Assembly: GCA_029961685.1 (NCBI GenBank)
Contig: JARWKL010000007.1
Span: 7,212,708 to 7,276,707, forward strand
Direction of reading: 5' to 3'
DNA length: 64,000 nucleotides
Origin: Aristolochia californica
Taxonomy: Eukaryota > Streptophyta > Magnoliopsida > Piperales > Aristolochiaceae
A program made the position numbers and the translations under genes. The notes below the pieces were generated by a model. It worked only from the letters and a program-made list of their open reading frames with translations. It was not told the origin of the DNA and made no database searches. Below are positions 57,924 to 64,000 of this stretch, one piece after another (position 1 is the stretch's first letter; every line of letters starts with the position of its first letter).

Positions 57924-60900
57924 ATGGCCGAGGATGCGCTCAAGCATAGTAGGTTCTCTTCAGGTTTGGCAGTTCTATTAACCAATGAGAACAATAAAGA
58001 AAACTCTCAGAAAAACCATCTAGTTTCCTTCTGTGAAGACATAGGCCATCAATCCCTTGAACGTACTCTTGAACACATATTTGATCTCCCTTACAAGTCA
58101 ATTCAACAGTTGACTCGTCCAATTGATTCTAGTTTTGTCCGTTCAGTATTAGAGACTGTTGCATCAAAGTTTCCGGGTAATTCAGATACTTTTTTCTGTA
58201 ATCGAGATGGAATAAATGTCACGAAAAATGCTTCTGGCCCTCATACTGTTGTCCTTGATGAAGCTAGCATTTGTGGGGATATCAGGATTGTCCAGCACCC
58301 TTTGCTGGTTGAAAGCCTTGCTCTATTCAGTAGTGCTCGTGCTAATACGTGTGTCTGGAAGGGGAAATGGATGTATGAGGTGATTCTGGAAACTTCAGGA
58401 ATTCAGCAATTGGGATGGGCCACAAATTCATGCCCTTTTACTGATCGTAAGGGTGTGGGAGATGCTGAAAATTCATATGCCTTTGATGGTAGGAGAGTCA
58501 GCAAATGGAATAAAGAAGCCGAGGCCTACGGTCAGCCCTGGGTTGTTGGTGATGTGATAGGTTGTTGCATAAATTTGGATACTGATGAGATTTTATTCTA
58601 CAGAAATGGGGTCTCACTTGGGGTGGCATTTGATAAGGTTCGGAAAATGGCACCTGGATTTGGCTATTATCCTGCAATTTCTCTTTCTCAAGGGGAGCGA
58701 TGTGATATAAATTTTGGTGGTCATTCCTTCAGATATCCAATTGAAGGGTATTGTCCTCTTGAACTTCTTCCTTCACAAAATCTTAGTGTCGTGTGCTTAC
58801 TGCAGTGCTTCTTGAGGTTGCTGCGACTGGAAAGCATGAACAGGAGTGACTCAACATCCATTGAGAGATTGAGGAGACTGAAGAGGTTTTTACCTCTTGA
58901 AGATCTCTTCCATCCAATATCTCATGGGATTTGTGAGGTATTCTTTTCTATAATTGGTTCACACCTGAAAAATGATGAATATTTTGGATGGGGTCCAATT
59001 GCATCGTTCTTGCTTGAAGTTTTTGGGTTACAAGCACCACATGACTATGTAAGTTTGGATAGAACGATTGACCTCTTTCTAGAGTTTCCTAGATCTCGGC
59101 CGGTATTGATACATGTCATTCGTGCACTTTCAAGTTATTGTAAAACAGCATCTTTGATTCTGATGGAATGCCCCTATTCTGGATCTTACCCCTACCTGGC
59201 ATTGGTTTGTCATCTGCTAAGACGTGAAGAGCTAATAACTCTTTGGTGGAGATCATCTGATTTTGAGTTTGTGATGGAAGGGTTTCTATCCAAAAAGGGT
59301 CCAAACAAGCAGGACTTGCAGAGCTTGATACCCACTGTTTGGTGGCCTGGGTCGTCTGAGGACTTGTCCTCTGAAAGTAGTATGATCTTGACAACAACAG
59401 CATTATCGGGAGCAATTAATAAGGTATATTTATCTTTATGTGAAAGGAATGCTTTTTATTTGTTACATTTAGAACTTTGTATGTCAAATCATTTTGAATA
59501 TGTCAGTAAGTTTTGGTAGTAAGAGTGTAATACAACCTTTGCAATGTTATTTGGTTGCATATTATCTTTTTCCTTTTGAGTGTCAGCTTAAAGGATTTTC
59601 AGTTGAACACAATAATATTTTCAACTAATTCCTAATAACCTATTAAATAATGTTTAATCAACCCAATATTAGTTTTGCATCTCATATTATTTGTAAAGAT
59701 GTTCAGCCTATACCTTGGTGTAAGTTATATAATTTAAAATGAGCGAGAAACTAAAAAATTCTGGTTTAACGTAGAGATTGATCTTGAATATGGAGTGGAA
59801 TGGTTGAGAAATATCCTCATGGGTCGGGGATGTCCGTGATATCTTGCATGTTTGTGTGACCAATATTCTTAAAATAATTAAAGATACTGTATTGCACTTT
59901 TGTGCTGGTATCAATGTGACTTGATGGAGCTGTAAGAAATAGAGGAAGGAAAATGATGTCGGCTGGAAGTTGTGATTAATGGCTTTAAAATGACTGTTCT
60001 AGCTGTAGACCTGGTATTTGATTCATCAGATGTAGGAAATAATGCACCTAGTCAATCTCCAAAAACGATTTAGAAGTCTAGTTGGCGATTTATTGACATG
60101 CTCCATGTGCTTATGGCTTTTTCTAAAATTTTTCCACCAAGTTGATCTGATTAATCTGTCTATGTGACTGTGCTTAATTTTATTATATCTGTTTGCAGAT
60201 TGAGGAAATGCATCGAGAACTTTGTCTTTTGGTAATACAATTTATCCCTCCAACAAGCCCCCCTCAGGTACCTGGATCAGTGTTTTGGACATTCTTGCAA
60301 AACCTCATATTAAAAAACAGGGGAGCTGATCGCAGTCCACCTCCTCCTGGTGTGTCAAACAATTCTGTACTTGTTTCTTTGTATTCAGTTATTCTCCATT
60401 TTTTATCAGAAGGCTTTGCTGTTGAAGAAATTTGTGCATGGATGAAGTGCTCTAAAACAAAAGCTGGAAGTGATCAAGGCTTCCTTCATAGAGGTGGAGC
60501 TCAAAGCTTTCCTTTAGGTCTTTTTCTCAAAGCAGATCCTCATCGTGCTGACATTTCTAGGCTTGGAGGGTCATTTAGTCATCTATCAAAGTGTTACCCT
60601 GTCAATGGGAAGGAGGATGAAGTGGTCCAATGGGATGAAAGCGGTATAGATGATGGTGATGCTAAAGTGACACATTCTACAAGGCAGAAGCCTTGTTGCT
60701 GCTCAACTTCTGATATTGACTTTGGCAGGTTCTCAAAAGGACCAATACAGAGTATCACTAAAGGTTCTCGCACCCATTGCAATCCTGTCTCAGAGAGATC
60801 ATCTCGTTTGGTTGCTGAATGCAGTACAGGGAGTTTGAATGATGAGATTGTGGACAAACCTAGTACAAGTGATCAATCAGAATCAGATTTTGGATATAGG

Positions 60901-63900
60901 TCAATGCAAAATATGAGGAGTCTGCCAAGTACGAGTCATTTCTCTTCAACTACATTAAGAGAAGAGGAGTTACTGGATTCCATGTTACTGTTATATCATT
61001 TGGGTCTGTCTGGAAATTTTAAGCAGGTGACTGAAAGCTTCTTGTGTTTTTCTTTAGTGATGTTTTTATGAGAAAAAGTGTTCTTCAACTACGTTGTTTA
61101 AGAGATTTAGTTTTTTCTGAGACGAGTATCTCTGGTCTCGTAGAATTCCCTCCTTTTTGAGCTGCTATCATTTCATCTTGTTTTTGATAATTACTATTTA
61201 TTCTATTTTATTCTAATTCTTTTGAGGGAAAGTTTGTGAATATTCAATAGTTTATTTTAATTTAATTCTTTCTAATAGGAAGCTACAAGGTGTTGAATTC
61301 AGGAAAAAAGAAAAATTGTCTACCAGGATTCTTATATAGATAATGAAAGGGGAAAGCACTTGTCTCTAAGCCGTTTAGTGTAACAGTAGTGAGGTCAGAG
61401 AAATTATTTTAGGAATTGAATTAGGTTACTTTTCCAGAACTTAGGAATTGAATTAGGTTGCAGTAATCATAGTATTCGTTATCATTGCTTATCTTGTCTA
61501 TAACTTGCTGGAAGAATCTTTTTGGATGTCTGTTCTCTTTGAATTGTTTCCTGTTCATTTTTTGTCATTTTTTGTTTGGTTTAAATATTCACTGCCTTGC
61601 TGCGTTTACTTCTCTCCTAAAAAGGAAGTGCATATTTCTAAAAAAATCCCTTGAGAATGATAATAGTGCAAATACTCCATCCATTTCAATTGGTTTGCCT
61701 ATGATAGGACACAAAAAAGGCAAAATACACGTAAATAGATGTTATGCTTGCTCTATAATGTAAGCATGTGAACCATTAGTTTTAGTGGGGCTGATTATTT
61801 TATGTGGAATTCCTGTGTAAACCTGAGTATTTTGTATGGAAATCATTATTGTAAATTGAGATTTAGCACCAAAGTAGAAGAAGTAAAAGAGAAATGAAGA
61901 AGAAACTGGCACCAAAAGTTCTGCTTCAAGTGAGATTATGGGTTCTAGAGGATTCCTATCTCTTTTAATGACTTCATTTAAGTGATAATAGAATGTGGGT
62001 TGCAAATCTGCGTTGTTTAAGAGACAGAAAAGCTAGTTTATGTAGTTTAGTCTTTTTTCCATGGTTAAACTAGTCACAGAGATGAGTGATGAAGGGGCGT
62101 GTTTTATCGTTCTTGATTTTTATGAGGGATGTGTATAGATAGCAATTGTCTTGGGTGTTGTTTGTTAATGGGCATGTGTAAGAATCTCTTATGATTATCA
62201 TAACCTTGTCAACTGAAGGCACATTACTTTTTCCCTTTTCATAATCTTATGTATTTTCAACCATAGTTCTGGATTCCAATGTTACTTCAATTTGTTTGTC
62301 CTAAGAGGTTGATGTTTTATGGTGTAGGCCTCATATTACATGTCTCATCAGTCGCAATCAATATCTCTTTTGGAGGAAACTGATAAGCAAATAAGAGAGA
62401 GAACATGTGGTGAGCAACTAAAACGTTTGAAAGATGCACGAAATGCTTACAAAGAAGAGCTAATAGATTGTGTCAGGCAATGTGCTTGGTAAGTTTGCCC
62501 AGTATGATTTCATATGTGATGGGTTACAATGAGTGGTAAATAGTCAAAACTTTCATTTTCTCATTCATCCATCTTTATTCACTTGAATAAAATTTTTATG
62601 AGCAACCTGATTTCATTTATTTGCTCTAGTTTTTGGTGTTTGGGTTACTAGCCTTACATGCAAAATGTCCATTCTTTTGCATTGCATTTCTTTGGATGCA
62701 GAAAGTTTGAGTAATTTTCATATTGTGGATTCTAACTGCCCCCTAGCACATTGAAGATAAACTATTGGGCTCTCTTAAAGTTTTGCATTTGAAATATTTC
62801 TTTCCTTTTTTACATTGATTATGACAGTATTTCTCTTTTAGCATATCTTTCACTTATTGTCTAATGCAAACGAGTTTGTATGTTTTGTTTCAAGGAGAGT
62901 CTGTCTTTAAATTTGCTGACTTATGATATTGTTTTGGTAATTATTTCTTCATTTAAGGGGATTTTATTACTGCCATTGCACTTAACATTTCCATATTTTT
63001 GTATACTTAGGTGGTGATTCTTGCAATTTAATGCTATGTGTTGCAGGTATCGTGTCACTTTGTTTTCTCGGTGGAAGCAAAGAGGAATGTATGCAGCTTG
63101 TATGTGGATAGTGCAATTGCTGCTGGTTCTTAGTGAACAAGATTCAATTTTTATTTATGTACCTGAGTTTTATCTTGAAGCACTGGTATGTTGTGTTACA
63201 ATGTTATATAATTTCTCAAGAGAAAATAAAGCTTGCTAAGAGTTGTATTGCATGTAATGTTTTTAATAGTCTTCTTATTCTATTGCAGGTTGATTGCTTC
63301 CATGCATTGCGTAGGAGTGATCCACCTTTTGTTTCTTCTACAATTTTTATCAAGCAAGGACTCTCTTCATTCGTATGTGTTTGCTTTGAAATAGTTGCTT
63401 TATTTTTTATTTTCTTCAATTGTCTGCTTGAGTTTATGCGCTCTAAATTTCACTAGAGATACACAAGGAAATACCTTAATGGTATTGGTGATGGATCCAT
63501 ACTGAAAGATAGTTATAGGAAATTTCAATGTGAAATATTAACTGTCTTGATGTTCCTTATTTTGGTAATGTCAACCAGGTTACCTTCATCATTACACACT
63601 TCAGTGATCCACGAATATCTAGTCCAGAGCTTAGGGATCTTCTTCTCCAATCCATTTCTGTCTTAGTTCATTACAAGGACTATTTGGTTGCTTTTGAAAG
63701 TAACAAAGCTGCCACTGAAAGAATGCCTAAAGCATTACTGTCAGCATTTGATAATCGATCCTGGATTGCTGTGACAAATATAATACTTCGGTTATGTAAA
63801 GGGTCTGGATTTGGTTCATCAAAGCATGGAGAGACATCAGCTTCAATAGTTTTTCAGGTAAAGCAACATCACTGATTCATAGGGCACTCAATTGTGTTGT

Positions 63901-64000
63901 GTTTTCTTCTTTGTTTGACAATCTTGATCTTACGAGCTCATTCTTTTTGGCTGCTTTGCTTCATGTAGGGCTTGTTACGAGAGGCTTGCATATGTGATGA
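57924..64000 (+). CDS. RKP: E3 ubiquitin ligase RKP (KPC1-like), 5' seven exons
   Basis: Coding exons 57924-59423, 60199-61026, 62328-62488, 63047-63185, 63289-63372, 63579-63857 and 63969 onward; phases agree, giving about 1007 residues before the right edge, so the C-terminal RING is not visible. It starts MAEDALKHSRFSSGLAVLL, the family N-terminus. A SPRY domain covers about residues 110-275 (WKGKWMYEVILETSGIQQLG, YAFDGRRVSKWN, DVIGCCINLDTDEILFYRNG, GFGYYPAISLS). Later blocks VVWWPGSSEDL-like and LLVIQFIPPTSPPQVPGS match plant RKP. Exon 2 includes a Ser-rich variable stretch. The 5' UTR seems to have its own intron (about 57419-57696). Family knowledge: RKP (related to KPC1) is a cytoplasmic ubiquitin ligase that promotes turnover of the CDK inhibitor KRP1, like KPC1 with p27, and so affects the cell cycle. 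Confidence 0.93.

Noticed and set aside
1..64000. CRISPR arrays, operons, phage or bacterial defence systems
   Set aside because: None seen; tandem repeats here lack spacer structure and all genes are plant-type with introns or single-exon plant transcription factors.

Overview
This is nuclear DNA from a flowering plant. The genes carry many GT-AG introns, the proteins are plant families (a SERK receptor kinase, an HIT4-like chromatin protein, an NF-YB, an AP2/ERF factor, an RKP ubiquitin ligase), and the spaces between and inside genes hold plant-type Copia, Gypsy (chromovirus), LINE and miniature LTR elements. I cannot name the species. Long introns loaded with LINEs would suit a woody magnoliid or early-diverging eudicot, but that is only an impression. 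No bacterial, organellar or CRISPR features are visible.

Layout. 1-0.9 kb: 3' end of a decayed Copia element. 2.8-3.6 kb (minus): the first two exons of a La-related protein 6 gene that runs off the left edge. 4.7-14.0 kb (plus): a complete SMU2/RED spliceosomal gene in 11 coding exons; its 4.8-kb intron 4 holds two LINE pieces in opposite orientation. 14.7-25.1 kb (minus): a complete 11-exon SERK1/2-type co-receptor kinase whose 4.3-kb intron 4 holds another LINE. 25-30 kb: intergenic, with a GC-rich retroelement-like island near 26.6 kb. 30.4-31.1 kb (plus): an intronless NF-YB gene. 31.7-32.1 kb: a 343-bp element with the structure of a TRIM. 32.5-33.4 kb: three copies of a ~285-bp tandem repeat, running into a truncated BAHD acyltransferase pseudogene. 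34.8-41.9 kb (minus): a complete 14-exon HIT4-like gene with a solo LTR (perfect 5-bp target duplication) in intron 10 and a LINE 3' end in intron 3. 43.2-51.6 kb: a 5'-truncated chromodomain Gypsy element split by a nearly full-length 5.35-kb Copia element. 53.4-53.8 kb (plus): an intronless AP2/ERF gene. 57.0-64.0 kb (plus): the first seven coding exons of an RKP (KPC1-like) E3 ligase that runs off the right edge.

The genes do not form a pathway; this is an ordinary plant gene neighbourhood. LARP6 and SMU2 are divergent and could share a promoter region, and SMU2 and SERK are convergent. Exon boundaries were set by reading splice sites and checking that the reading phase is kept: the complete genes give 565 (SMU2), 626 (SERK), 220 (NF-YB), 346 (HIT4-like) and 133 (ERF) residues. 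The most interesting structure is in the transposons: one LINE family placed in introns of three genes, a TRIM, a solo LTR and a nested Copia-in-Gypsy insertion. I found no convincing new biological system.
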